From contig JAMDCX010000063.1 of the NCBI GenBank assembly GCA_023489375.1, forward strand, positions 1 to 26,506: a stretch of DNA of 26,506 nt. Direction: 5' to 3'. Below are positions 6,796 through 14,731 of this stretch, in pieces (position 1 is the stretch's first letter; the number at the start of each line of letters is the position of its first letter). The DNA comes from Planctomycetota bacterium. GTDB taxonomy: Bacteria; Planctomycetota; Phycisphaerae; WQYP01. Both the position numbers and the translations under genes were made by a program. The notes beneath the pieces were generated by a model. It did no database searches. It worked only from the letters and a program-made list of their open reading frames with translations, and was not told where the DNA came from.

Positions 6796-7506
6796 GTGGA
6801 ACCGATCGTACAGATTTCATTGGATCTGACTACTATTGAAGAAGCCTTATTAACCGCACAACTGGCGATTCGCGCCGGCGTGGACTGGCTTGAGGCGGGC
6901 ACACCATTGATTATCGCCGAAGGTATGAATGGCGTGCGGGCGTTGCGGCAGCGATTTCCAAACGTGCCTATCGTAGCCGATTTAAAAACAATGGATGGCG
7001 GCTATCTGGAAGCGCAAATGATGGCTCAAGCCGGCGCTACACATGTAGTAGTCATGGCTCGCGCCCATGAAGAAACCGTCCGCTGTGTGGTGAAGGCGGG
7101 ACTTGATTACAATGTGAAAGTAATGGGGGATAATCTGGCCTGTCCGGACATGGTGGCCGGGGCCAGATACCTGGAAGATATGGGCTGTGATTATGTTATC
7201 CACCACATAGGATATGATGAACGTCGCGGCATTGCCGCTCGCGGAAAAGGAATGCCCAGTCCTCTGGATCAACTCCATCAAGTTGTGGCCGCTGTCAATG
7301 TGCCGGTACAGGCTGTCGGTGGATTAACTCTGGAACAGGCCATCCGGGCACCGGAATATGGAGCCCCATTGGTGGTATTGGGAGCACCGCTGACCATTGA
7401 TGCGGACGCATTTAAGGTCGCCAGTGGCGACTTGGAGGAATCGTTGCGATTGATTTGCGAAAAAGTCCATGCCTATGGTGATATTGCCACGGAGGCCAGA
7501 ACATGA
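6796..7506 (+). CDS. HUMPS-family decarboxylase/aldolase (HPS/KGPDC-like)
   Basis: The 236-residue TIM barrel belongs to the OMP decarboxylase suprafamily branch that holds 3-hexulose-6-phosphate synthase (HPS) and 3-keto-L-gulonate-6-phosphate decarboxylase (KGPDC). Mg-enediolate residues fall at family positions: Asp10, Glu33 in LEAGTPL, and Asp62-x-Lys64-x-x-Asp67 in VADLKTMD. DLKTMD is HPS-like (KGPDC has DAKIAD). The later region reads IHHIGYDERRG: the catalytic His is kept, but the Arg used by KGPDC is Tyr140. KVMGDNLACPD, where KGPDC has its Glu, is unlike either enzyme. It therefore looks like a separate subgroup acting on a ketose phosphate. The GTG start has AGGAG seven bases upstream; the GTG at 6775 does not. 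Its stop overlaps the next start by four bases. No PHI isomerase gene is adjacent. Confidence 0.85.
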   Translation: MEPIVQISLDLTTIEEALLTAQLAIRAGVDWLEAGTPLIIAEGMNGVRALRQRFPNVPIVADLKTMDGGYLEAQMMAQAGATHVVVMARAHEETVRCVVKAGLDYNVKVMGDNLACPDMVAGARYLEDMGCDYVIHHIGYDERRGIAARGKGMPSPLDQLHQVVAAVNVPVQAVGGLTLEQAIRAPEYGAPLVVLGAPLTIDADAFKVASGDLEESLRLICEKVHAYGDIATEART

Positions 7507-8525
7507 CTGAAATGGCGGTAGTTAATTTTGCTCCAACCAAACATGCCGTTGAATTACGTGCTGTAAAACGGCCGGAAATCAGCCCACTGGATGTATTATT
7601 GAAAGTTGAGGCGGTAGGTGTATGCGGAAGTGATCTGCACCAATGGACCGCAGACCACAGTTGGCCTGTGAATTACCCGGTCGTTTTAGGCCATGAATTC
7701 GCTGGGGTTATTCACGCCATCGGTTCAGGCGTAACCGGATGGCGAATCGGTCAACGGGTGGTCAGCGAAACGGCGGCGGTAATTGATCCGGATAATCCCA
7801 TGAGTCGCCAGGGATTTTACAACTTGGACCCCGGTCGTAAAGGGTTTGGATATGGGGTGGATGGTGCCATGACGCATTATGTACGTGTGCCCGCCCGTTG
7901 CCTGCACCGGCTTCCGGATAATCTTCCGATGGAGACGGCGGCGTTAACTGAACCGTGCTGCGTTGCATATAACGCGGTTGTACAAAACGCATGTATTAAA
8001 CCGGGAGATCGCATAGTGGTTTTCGGTCCGGGAACTATTGGCATTTTATGTTCCGCAGTGGCGCGTTTGTGCGGAGCAACGGTAGCCATCTGCGGGTTGG
8101 AGCGCGACCGTAACCGTCTTGAGAAAGCCCAATCCTATGGTTGTATTCCCATTATCGGCGACTTGCCGGAATGGGCCAGGCAGGGTGATGGATTGGGCGT
8201 TGATGGCGTTATTGATGCCGCCGGGGTTTCCGCGACTCTGCAAACCGCTCTGCAAATTGTCCGGCCCAACGGCTGGATAAACAAAGTGGGATGGGGACCG
8301 CAACCGCTGGGGTTTTCACTGGATCCATTGGTACAGAAGAATATCACATTGCAAGGCAGCTTCAGTCACAACTGGCCGGTTTGGGAACGTGTGATAAGCC
8401 TGCTGGCATCCGGGCAACTGGATGTGAAACCAATCATCGGTGGCGTTTGGCCACTGGAAAATTGGCATGACGCGTTTGAAAAAATGCATGACGGAGAAGT
8501 GGTCAAAGCCATACTCAAACCATGA
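7503..8525 (+). CDS. Zinc-type medium-chain alcohol/polyol dehydrogenase
   Basis: The 340-residue MDR dehydrogenase resembles sorbitol, L-idonate and threonine dehydrogenases and should oxidise a sugar or sugar-acid hydroxyl with NAD(P)+. Catalytic-zinc ligands are visible: Cys41 in VGVCGSDLH and His64-Glu65 in GHEFAG. The Rossmann motif VVFGPGTIGILC lies in the middle. The loop that normally carries four Cys for structural zinc (about residues 95-125, PDNPMSRQGFYNLDPGRK) has no Cys, so the second zinc is absent. The start overlaps the previous stop (ATGA) with GGAGG seven bases upstream, a sign of translational coupling. It likely acts in the same pathway as the preceding HUMPS enzyme, perhaps making the keto group beside the cleaved carbon. 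Confidence 0.9.
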   Translation: MTEMAVVNFAPTKHAVELRAVKRPEISPLDVLLKVEAVGVCGSDLHQWTADHSWPVNYPVVLGHEFAGVIHAIGSGVTGWRIGQRVVSETAAVIDPDNPMSRQGFYNLDPGRKGFGYGVDGAMTHYVRVPARCLHRLPDNLPMETAALTEPCCVAYNAVVQNACIKPGDRIVVFGPGTIGILCSAVARLCGATVAICGLERDRNRLEKAQSYGCIPIIGDLPEWARQGDGLGVDGVIDAAGVSATLQTALQIVRPNGWINKVGWGPQPLGFSLDPLVQKNITLQGSFSHNWPVWERVISLLASGQLDVKPIIGGVWPLENWHDAFEKMHDGEVVKAILKP

Positions 8526-8547
8526 GTCCGGCGAAACCTCCACATTT

Positions 8548-9423
8548 ATGAATGAGTTGCCATTATTTTCTGTCAGTGAATTTACTACCTGGGATCAGTC
8601 CTTTGAGCAAGATGTGGCTCTGTATCGCCGTCTGGGCATTACCGGCATTGAAGTATGCGAACGTAAACTCTCCGCCGACCCGGTACATTCCCGCGAGCAA
8701 TTGGCCATGTTGCGTGAAAGCGGATTACGCCTTACGAGTATTCAACCACGCGTGCATGCTCTTTTTAAGGATTCCATGTGCCCGGATATGGATGATCCAC
8801 GGGCACGATTGAAGGCCTATCGGCGGACCATTGATCTATTTGCCGAAAACTTTTCCGGTCAAAATATTCCGTTGGTAACCATCGGCGGTAATGCTCCCGG
8901 CTATAATTTTCGTTTTGCGCATCAAACTGCGCGGCAATTGTACGGCGATCTGGCTCGCTATGCGGCGGATCGAGGTGTCCGGATCATGTTTGAACCATTG
9001 CATCCAATTTTGATGAATGCCGATACATTTATTTGCTCACTGGATGAGGCTCTACATCTGATTGACGATATCAATCATCCGCATTTCGGACTGATGTTGG
9101 ACGTATGGCATGTATGGCATGAACGGGATATAGCCCGGCGAATCCGCGCGTTGGGGCCGCTTATATTCGGCGTACACATCTGTGACTGGCCCCGTGAACA
9201 GCCGCGCGGATTAGCTGATCGCGTATTGCCGGGACAGGGCATTATTGACCTGCCGACATTGTTTGGGGCCATTGAAGCGGCCGGTTATAGCGGGGCCTAT
9301 TGTCTGGAAATCTTTTCGGCGCATCAGTGGCCGGATTCATTATGGCGTGTCGACCCCGCCCAGATGCTTGAGGACGGACGACAGGGATTTTACACCGCAT
9401 GGAAGGATCGTGTATGCGCTTAA
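8548..9423 (+). CDS. Sugar phosphate isomerase/epimerase, TIM barrel (first)
   Basis: The 291-residue protein fits the xylose-isomerase-like TIM-barrel family (AP_endonuc_2), which includes IolE, IolI, tagatose epimerases and UlaE. The four metal ligands can be placed: Glu149 (MFEPLHP), Asp185 (LMLDVWH), His210 (GVHICDW) and Glu254 (YCLEIF), at the usual strand ends. By context it may epimerise or isomerise a keto sugar or its phosphate made by neighbouring enzymes. The ATG lies 22 bases after the dehydrogenase stop and has no good ribosome binding site, so re-initiation from the upstream gene is likely. The exact substrate cannot be read from sequence. Confidence 0.85.
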   Translation: MNELPLFSVSEFTTWDQSFEQDVALYRRLGITGIEVCERKLSADPVHSREQLAMLRESGLRLTSIQPRVHALFKDSMCPDMDDPRARLKAYRRTIDLFAENFSGQNIPLVTIGGNAPGYNFRFAHQTARQLYGDLARYAADRGVRIMFEPLHPILMNADTFICSLDEALHLIDDINHPHFGLMLDVWHVWHERDIARRIRALGPLIFGVHICDWPREQPRGLADRVLPGQGIIDLPTLFGAIEAAGYSGAYCLEIFSAHQWPDSLWRVDPAQMLEDGRQGFYTAWKDRVCA

Positions 9424-10190
9424 AAGACAAGGTAATTATTGTCACAGGCAGCACCACCGGCATTGGCGAGGCCATTGCCCGGCGTTGCGTTGCGGAGGGA
9501 GCACGCGTGCTGATTCATGGCACGCGGCGCGATGCGGGTGAACAGGTCGCTTCTTCCCTGGGATCAGCAGCCAGTCTGTATATTGATGATCTATCGGATG
9601 CCGGCGCCGCGCCGCGTTTGATTGCCTCGGCGCTGACCGCATTTGGTAAGATCGATGGTCTGGTTAATAACGCCGCATGGTTGGTACGCAGTAATATTCA
9701 TACTACCAACGCGGAACTATTTGATCGCGCCATGGCTATAAACGTACGCGCCCCGCTGCTTTTGATCCAGGCGGCATTGAAATCCATGGAAGCTACACAG
9801 GGCAGCGTATTGAATATCGGATCCATCAACGCTTATACCGGTGAAGCCAATCAGCTGGCATATAGTATTTCCAAGGGCGCATTGATGACCTTATCCCGCA
9901 ATTTGGCCGATGCGCTGGGACGCCAAGGTGTCCGTGTGAATCACTTTAACGTAGGCTGGGTACTTACGGCCAATGAATATAAATTGAAAATATCAGAAGG
10001 TCTTGATCCTCATTGGTCGGAGCATATTCCCGCCGCTTTCGCGCCATCGGGACACATTTTAAGCCCGGAGCACATCGCCGGGGCGGCGGTGTACTGGCTA
10101 AGCGACGAAAGCCGGCCCATTTCCGGCAGTGTTCTGGACTTGGAACAATATCCGGTCATAGGCCGCAATCCACTCAAGGAGAATAAATAA
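9414..10190 (+). CDS. Short-chain dehydrogenase/reductase (SDR)
   Basis: The 258-residue classical SDR is an NAD(P)-dependent oxidoreductase for sugars or sugar acids. It shows the cofactor motif TGSTTGIG (residues 11-18), NNAA, the catalytic Ser137 (NIGSINAY) and Tyr150-xxx-Lys154 (YSISK). The ATG at 9414 has GGAAGG seven bases upstream and overlaps the previous gene by ten bases; an ATG at 9399 has no site. The stop codon shares its last base with the next start (TAATG). With the zinc dehydrogenase it gives the cluster two redox steps, for instance an oxidation and a reduction of one carbon skeleton. Confidence 0.9.
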   Translation: MRLKDKVIIVTGSTTGIGEAIARRCVAEGARVLIHGTRRDAGEQVASSLGSAASLYIDDLSDAGAAPRLIASALTAFGKIDGLVNNAAWLVRSNIHTTNAELFDRAMAINVRAPLLLIQAALKSMEATQGSVLNIGSINAYTGEANQLAYSISKGALMTLSRNLADALGRQGVRVNHFNVGWVLTANEYKLKISEGLDPHWSEHIPAAFAPSGHILSPEHIAGAAVYWLSDESRPISGSVLDLEQYPVIGRNPLKENK

Positions 10191-11074
10191 TGCCGCAATT
10201 GGCCGCATTTCCCAAGGCCTTTCTGGATAATCTGTGTGTGGATGGGTCGATGTCTCTGGAGCGGTGGATCGACTTGTCGGCAAGTCTGGATGTGGACGGC
10301 TTGGAGTTTTACAGCGGTTTTCTCGATCTCCAAGATGACCGGAACTGGCCGATGTTCCGAAAAATGGTAGAGAATCAGGGGCGGTGTATTCCCATGCTGT
10401 GCTGCTCACCCGATTTTACGCATCCCGATCCGGAGTTTCGGCATCGACAGGTCGAATTGGAAAAATACTGGATTGATATGACCGCAGGTCTGGGGGGAAA
10501 ATATTGCCGTGTGCTTTCCGGCCAGCGCCGACCCGAGGTAACGCGGGAGGATGGTTTGCGATACGCCGCCGACTCTATACTACAATGTTTACCTTACGCC
10601 GCGGATCGTGGTATTACGCTGATTCTGGAAAATCATTATAAGGACGGCTATTGGACGTTTCCTGAATTCGCCCAGAAAATGGATGTGTTTTGTGAACTGA
10701 TCGGGCGTATTGCCGCACCTAACTTTGGCGTTAACTATGATCCAAGCAATACCATCCTGGCGGGTGAAGATCCCCTGGAACTCCTGCATCGAGTGAAAGA
10801 CCGCGTTATAACGATGCACGCCAGCGACCGATATCTGGCTTATGGAACTATTGAGGATCTGCGGCGACAGGAGGATGTGACGGGTTATGCCAAACTTTTA
10901 TGCCATGGTGTTATTGGCCGGGGCCTGAATGATTACGATGCCATTTTTACGGAATTGAAATCCGTGGGTTTTAACGGTTGGATCAGTATTGAAGATGGTG
11001 TGGATGGTATGGATCAATTGCAACAGAGTGTGAGCTTTTTGCGCAATAAAATACGCAGTTTTTGGCCGGTATGA
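10190..11074 (+). CDS. Sugar phosphate isomerase/epimerase, TIM barrel (second)
   Basis: A second, only distantly similar xylose-isomerase-like TIM barrel of 294 residues. Metal ligands are Glu147 (LILENHY), Asp184 (VNYDPSN), His210 (TMHASD) and Glu268 (SIEDG). The GVIGRGLNDYD segment is typical of IolE/IolI-like and hydroxypyruvate-isomerase-like members. The ATG has AAGGAG eight bases upstream and overlaps the SDR stop. Two such enzymes side by side suggest two successive isomerisation or epimerisation steps, such as the UlaE-type 3-epimerisation of a pentulose phosphate and an earlier keto-shift. The assignment of each step is inference. Confidence 0.85.
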   Translation: MPQLAAFPKAFLDNLCVDGSMSLERWIDLSASLDVDGLEFYSGFLDLQDDRNWPMFRKMVENQGRCIPMLCCSPDFTHPDPEFRHRQVELEKYWIDMTAGLGGKYCRVLSGQRRPEVTREDGLRYAADSILQCLPYAADRGITLILENHYKDGYWTFPEFAQKMDVFCELIGRIAAPNFGVNYDPSNTILAGEDPLELLHRVKDRVITMHASDRYLAYGTIEDLRRQEDVTGYAKLLCHGVIGRGLNDYDAIFTELKSVGFNGWISIEDGVDGMDQLQQSVSFLRNKIRSFWPV

Positions 11075-11098
11075 ATTCGGAATATAAGGCGATTTAAG

Positions 11099-12532
11099 AT
11101 GGCGACCAATGTACATACAGTCTGTGTGCCGACTGAAACTTCCGGGCAAGGTGCCAATCGGACTTACCGTGGTCCATTTACAATCATGACCATCCTGTTT
11201 TTCATGTGGGGATTCATGACGGTCTGGAATGACATTCTCATTCCACGTTTTAAAGAAGCGTTTACACTTAATTATTTTCAAGTGATGCTGATCCAATTTG
11301 CATTTTTTGGCGCCTACACGTTTGGATCGTTGCTCTATTACCTGATTTCCATGTTCTGGGGCGATCCGATCAACCGCATCGGCTATAAAAATGGCGTCAT
11401 CATAGGCCTGTTGATTGCGGCGGCCGGAAGTATGCTATTCTACCCGGCGGCAATCTTAATATCCTATCCCTTTTTTCTCATGGCGTTATTTATTGTGGGC
11501 ATCGGATTTGCCATGCTGCAAATTGCCGCCAATCCGTACATCACCATCCTGGGGCCAGAGCGTACCGCTTCCAGCCGGTTGAATCTATCGCAGGCTTTTA
11601 ATTCCTTTGGCACCACCATCGGTCCGATTATCGCGGGCTGGCTGATTTTTAAAGTTTTCAATGGGCCGGGAAGTCATGGCGCCCAATCTGTGAAAATTCC
11701 CTATCTTTGTGTGGGTGGTGTGTTCCTGATACTGGCGGTATTTTTTATGTTTGCCCATTTGCCAAACTTCACGAACACCGAACATGTTACACACGGAGCC
11801 GGCGCCCTTAAACATCCGCACACCGTGCTGGGTATGATGGCCATTTTCATGTATGTCGGGGGCGAAGTCTGCGTGGGCAGCTCCATTATTAATTACCTGA
11901 ATCTGCCCAGGCTCGGCGGGCTTAGCCATGAAGCGGCTTCCAGGTTTCTGGCCTTTTACTGGGGTGGTTTAATGATCGGCCGATTTATGGGAGCGTTTGC
12001 GTTAAGCGATGTCAGAAGGTGGCTGCGAAATACGGTCGTGGTATCGCTGCCGGTGGTGGCTTTTATCACGGTCTGGTTATTATCGGGACGGGCCAATGCG
12101 TTGCATTACGGTGTGATGCTGGCGGTAATGCTCGTCGCGTTCTTTCTGGGGGCGGCCAGCCCGCAGCGGATGCTGGCGTTGTTCAGCTTTATTATCATCG
12201 CCCTGCTGCTGACGGGCATGCTGTCGGCCGGTGCTGCGGCAATATGGTCCATATTGGGTATCGGTTTGTTTGATTCAGTCATGTGGTCCAATATCTTTTC
12301 ACTGGCCATTGAGGGATTAGGAGCACTGAAAAGCCAGGCGGCATCATTATTGATGATGTCGGTATTTGGCGGTGCTCTGATGCCACCATTGCAAGGTATT
12401 GTCGCCGACCATTGTGGTATACAGTTCTCTTTTATTGTCCCGATGATATCATACATCTATATTGCATTCTATGGTTTATATGGCTATCACGCCGGGCGGC
12501 AAAAGGAAGGAATTGCCACCGGAACGGTATAG
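11099..12532 (+). CDS. MFS sugar:H+ symporter, FucP / glucose-galactose porter type
   Basis: The 477-residue inner-membrane protein has about 12 hydrophobic segments and belongs to the fucose:H+ symporter (FHS) family. Family marks are FFMWGFMTVWNDILIP near the N-terminus, QFAFFGAY, the NPYITILGPE block and SRLNLSQAFNSFG. Asp45 corresponds to the proton-coupling Asp46 of E. coli FucP. The essential Glu135 of FucP is Gln141 here (MLQIAANP), as in glucose/galactose porters, so the substrate is probably not fucose. The ATG has AAGG nine bases upstream and follows the second TIM barrel by 24 bases. It should import the substrate of the cluster without phosphorylating it. Confidence 0.9.
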   Translation: MATNVHTVCVPTETSGQGANRTYRGPFTIMTILFFMWGFMTVWNDILIPRFKEAFTLNYFQVMLIQFAFFGAYTFGSLLYYLISMFWGDPINRIGYKNGVIIGLLIAAAGSMLFYPAAILISYPFFLMALFIVGIGFAMLQIAANPYITILGPERTASSRLNLSQAFNSFGTTIGPIIAGWLIFKVFNGPGSHGAQSVKIPYLCVGGVFLILAVFFMFAHLPNFTNTEHVTHGAGALKHPHTVLGMMAIFMYVGGEVCVGSSIINYLNLPRLGGLSHEAASRFLAFYWGGLMIGRFMGAFALSDVRRWLRNTVVVSLPVVAFITVWLLSGRANALHYGVMLAVMLVAFFLGAASPQRMLALFSFIIIALLLTGMLSAGAAAIWSILGIGLFDSVMWSNIFSLAIEGLGALKSQAASLLMMSVFGGALMPPLQGIVADHCGIQFSFIVPMISYIYIAFYGLYGYHAGRQKEGIATGTV

Positions 12533-12582
12533 AATTTTGTTGATGTCAAGGTCCGGCGGTAAATCATGGAGCGAGTCCAACA

Positions 12583-13779
12583 ATGCGTTCAAAACAATTG
12601 CTGACCGTGGCTCTGATTATTGAATCCGGGCGTGCTTTTGGCCGCGGATTATTGCGCGGAATCGCCCGTTATGCCCGCACGCAAGGCAACTGGTCTATTG
12701 CGTATCACCCCTGGGAATGGGATGATAAAACGCCACGCTGGCTCATGCGGTCACAATGCGACGGCGTCATAGCGCGTATTGATTCAACAGCGTTGTTGCA
12801 GGCCTTGCAGCGACTGAAGATTCCAGTCGTCGATGTTCGTCGAAAATTTCGCACGCCGGGGATTCCCATGGTTGGCAGCGAATATTGCCGTATTGCTCAA
12901 CTGGCTGCCGACCATTTACGCGAGCAGGGATTCCGCAATTTTGGCTATTGTGGTTACGCCGGGGTAGATTATTCGGCGCGACGTCGCGATGATTTCGTTC
13001 ATTATCTCAAGGAAAGTCATTTTAAGACACTTACTTATGAAGGTGGCACGCCGCATACGGCCGCGACCTGGCAGCGGGAATCTGCGGCAATGTTCCACGA
13101 GCGGGAACTCGGTGAATGGCTGAAAAAACTTCCTAAACCGATTGGTATAATGGCCTGTAATGATCTGCGTGGGCGGCAAGTGCTTAATGCCTGCAAGAAA
13201 CATCGAATAACCGTACCGGACGAAGTGGCGGTTATCGGAGTAGATAATGATGAAGTGCTTTGTGAATTGGCGGACCCGCCGCTTAGCAGCGTCATCCCGG
13301 CAACGGATAGGATCGGTTACGAGGCTGCAGCATTACTGGATAAAATGATGCACGGCCATCAACCGCCATCGCAAGAAGTCTGTATTGAACCATTGGGCGT
13401 GGCAACAAGACATTCCACCGACGTTCTGGCGGTTGAAGACCAGCGGATCGCCAAGGCACTTCGCTTTATTCGCGACCATGCCTGTGAGGGTATCAGTGTT
13501 GAAGACGTGCTGGATCATCTTGGGGCCTCGGTTTCATCGCTGATCTCGCGTAGTACGCTTGAGCACCGTTTTGCGGAAATTCTAGGCCGTTCGCCGAAAG
13601 CGGAAATAATGCGGGTGCGGCTCCAGCGTGTGCGGCAATTGCTGATCGATACGGACTGGACACTGCCGGAAATTGCCACGCGGGTTGGAATTAAACATGC
13701 TGAATATTTGAGCATTATGTTCAAAAGTAAGTTTGGCCAGCCCCCGGGCGAATTTCGCCGACACTTTCGGTGTCCGTAA
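12583..13779 (+). CDS. XylR-type transcriptional regulator (LacI-like sensor + AraC HTH)
   Basis: The 398-residue protein has the domain order of E. coli XylR: a periplasmic-binding-protein fold (about residues 5-285, starting VALIIESGRAFGRGLLRG) that binds a sugar effector, then a C-terminal AraC-type double helix-turn-helix (about 290-395). The linker AKALRFIRDHACEGISVEDVL is almost the XylR signature, and ATRVGIKHAEYLSIMFKSKFG is the second HTH. Such regulators activate or repress pentose and glycan catabolism in planctomycetes. It lies 50 bases after the transporter gene, with GGAG (12568-12571) eleven bases before its ATG, so it probably controls the flanking catabolic genes, perhaps at the inverted repeat 6747-6765. 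Confidence 0.9.
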   Translation: MRSKQLLTVALIIESGRAFGRGLLRGIARYARTQGNWSIAYHPWEWDDKTPRWLMRSQCDGVIARIDSTALLQALQRLKIPVVDVRRKFRTPGIPMVGSEYCRIAQLAADHLREQGFRNFGYCGYAGVDYSARRRDDFVHYLKESHFKTLTYEGGTPHTAATWQRESAAMFHERELGEWLKKLPKPIGIMACNDLRGRQVLNACKKHRITVPDEVAVIGVDNDEVLCELADPPLSSVIPATDRIGYEAAALLDKMMHGHQPPSQEVCIEPLGVATRHSTDVLAVEDQRIAKALRFIRDHACEGISVEDVLDHLGASVSSLISRSTLEHRFAEILGRSPKAEIMRVRLQRVRQLLIDTDWTLPEIATRVGIKHAEYLSIMFKSKFGQPPGEFRRHFRCP

Positions 13780-13808
13780 CATTACAGCTGGTATTGAGGA
13801 TATTGGCC

Positions 13809-14711
13809 TTGAATAAACACAACGCTGCAAAGCCGACGCTTATTGGCATCGGTGAAATTCTCTGGGATTTACTTCCAACGGGACGGAAGCTCGGCGGCGC
13901 ACCGGCCAATTTTGCTTATCACGTAAAAGTGCTGGGTGCCAATGCCGCGGTCATCAGCGCAGTGGGAGAGGATGAGGCGGGCCGGGATATTCTGCAGGCT
14001 TTGAACCGGCTCGGAGTAAATTCTACGTTTATCGTCAGGGATCACCGACATCCCACCGGAGTAGTAACGGTGGACATTGATCCGCAGGGAGTTCCTGCCT
14101 ACTGCATCCGTGAGAATGCCGCATGGGATTTTATTTCTTTTCATCCGGAGATGATGACTCTGGCGCAGAGGGCGGATGCGGTCTGCTTTGGATCGTTGTG
14201 CCAGCGATCCGGAGAATCCCGTAGCACCATATTGAAGGTTCTTGGTGCCACCCGGAAGCAGTGCCGACGCATCTTCGACATCAATTTGAGGCAGGCGTAT
14301 TATTCGCCGTCGGTCATTGAAGAAAGTCTGCAATTATCCAATGTGCTCAAGCTCAATGATGAGGAACTCAACGTTCTGGCGGAAATGTTCGGCCTGGGCG
14401 GAAGTACGGCCATCCGGATATCCCAACTATTTCGGATGTATCCACTGGAACTGATCGCTCTGACACGCGGCCGGCATGGCGCGGTTTTATACACACCATC
14501 CGCAATATCCGAGTGCGGCGGCTTTCCGGTGTCTGTGGTCGATACCGTGGGGGCCGGCGATGCCTTCACTGCCGCGCTGGCTCTGGGAATTCTTTCTGGA
14601 GCCTCTCTGGACACCATTAATCACCGGGCCTGCCGTCTGGCGGCGTTTGTCTGTTCGCAGCCGGGGGCGACACCGGAAATACCGGCTTGGCTTGCATCGA
14701 ATATTTCGTAG
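13809..14711 (+). CDS. PfkB-family carbohydrate kinase (fructokinase-like)
   Basis: The 300-residue ribokinase/PfkB kinase phosphorylates a free sugar, most often a ketose, using ATP. The N-terminal GIGEILWDLLPTGRKLGGAPANFAYH is close to fructokinases, and VVDTVGAGDAFTAAL holds the anion hole and catalytic Asp251. The likely start is the TTG at 13809, with GAGGA eight bases upstream; longer in-frame starts at 13770 (GTG), 13794 and 13803 (TTG) would overlap or crowd the regulator gene and lack a site. Because the transporter is not a PTS, this kinase can supply the phosphorylated ketose needed by the HUMPS enzyme. Confidence 0.9.
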   Translation: MNKHNAAKPTLIGIGEILWDLLPTGRKLGGAPANFAYHVKVLGANAAVISAVGEDEAGRDILQALNRLGVNSTFIVRDHRHPTGVVTVDIDPQGVPAYCIRENAAWDFISFHPEMMTLAQRADAVCFGSLCQRSGESRSTILKVLGATRKQCRRIFDINLRQAYYSPSVIEESLQLSNVLKLNDEELNVLAEMFGLGGSTAIRISQLFRMYPLELIALTRGRHGAVLYTPSAISECGGFPVSVVDTVGAGDAFTAALALGILSGASLDTINHRACRLAAFVCSQPGATPEIPAWLASNIS

Positions 14712-14731
14712 TTACCATCGGAGAGTATTTT

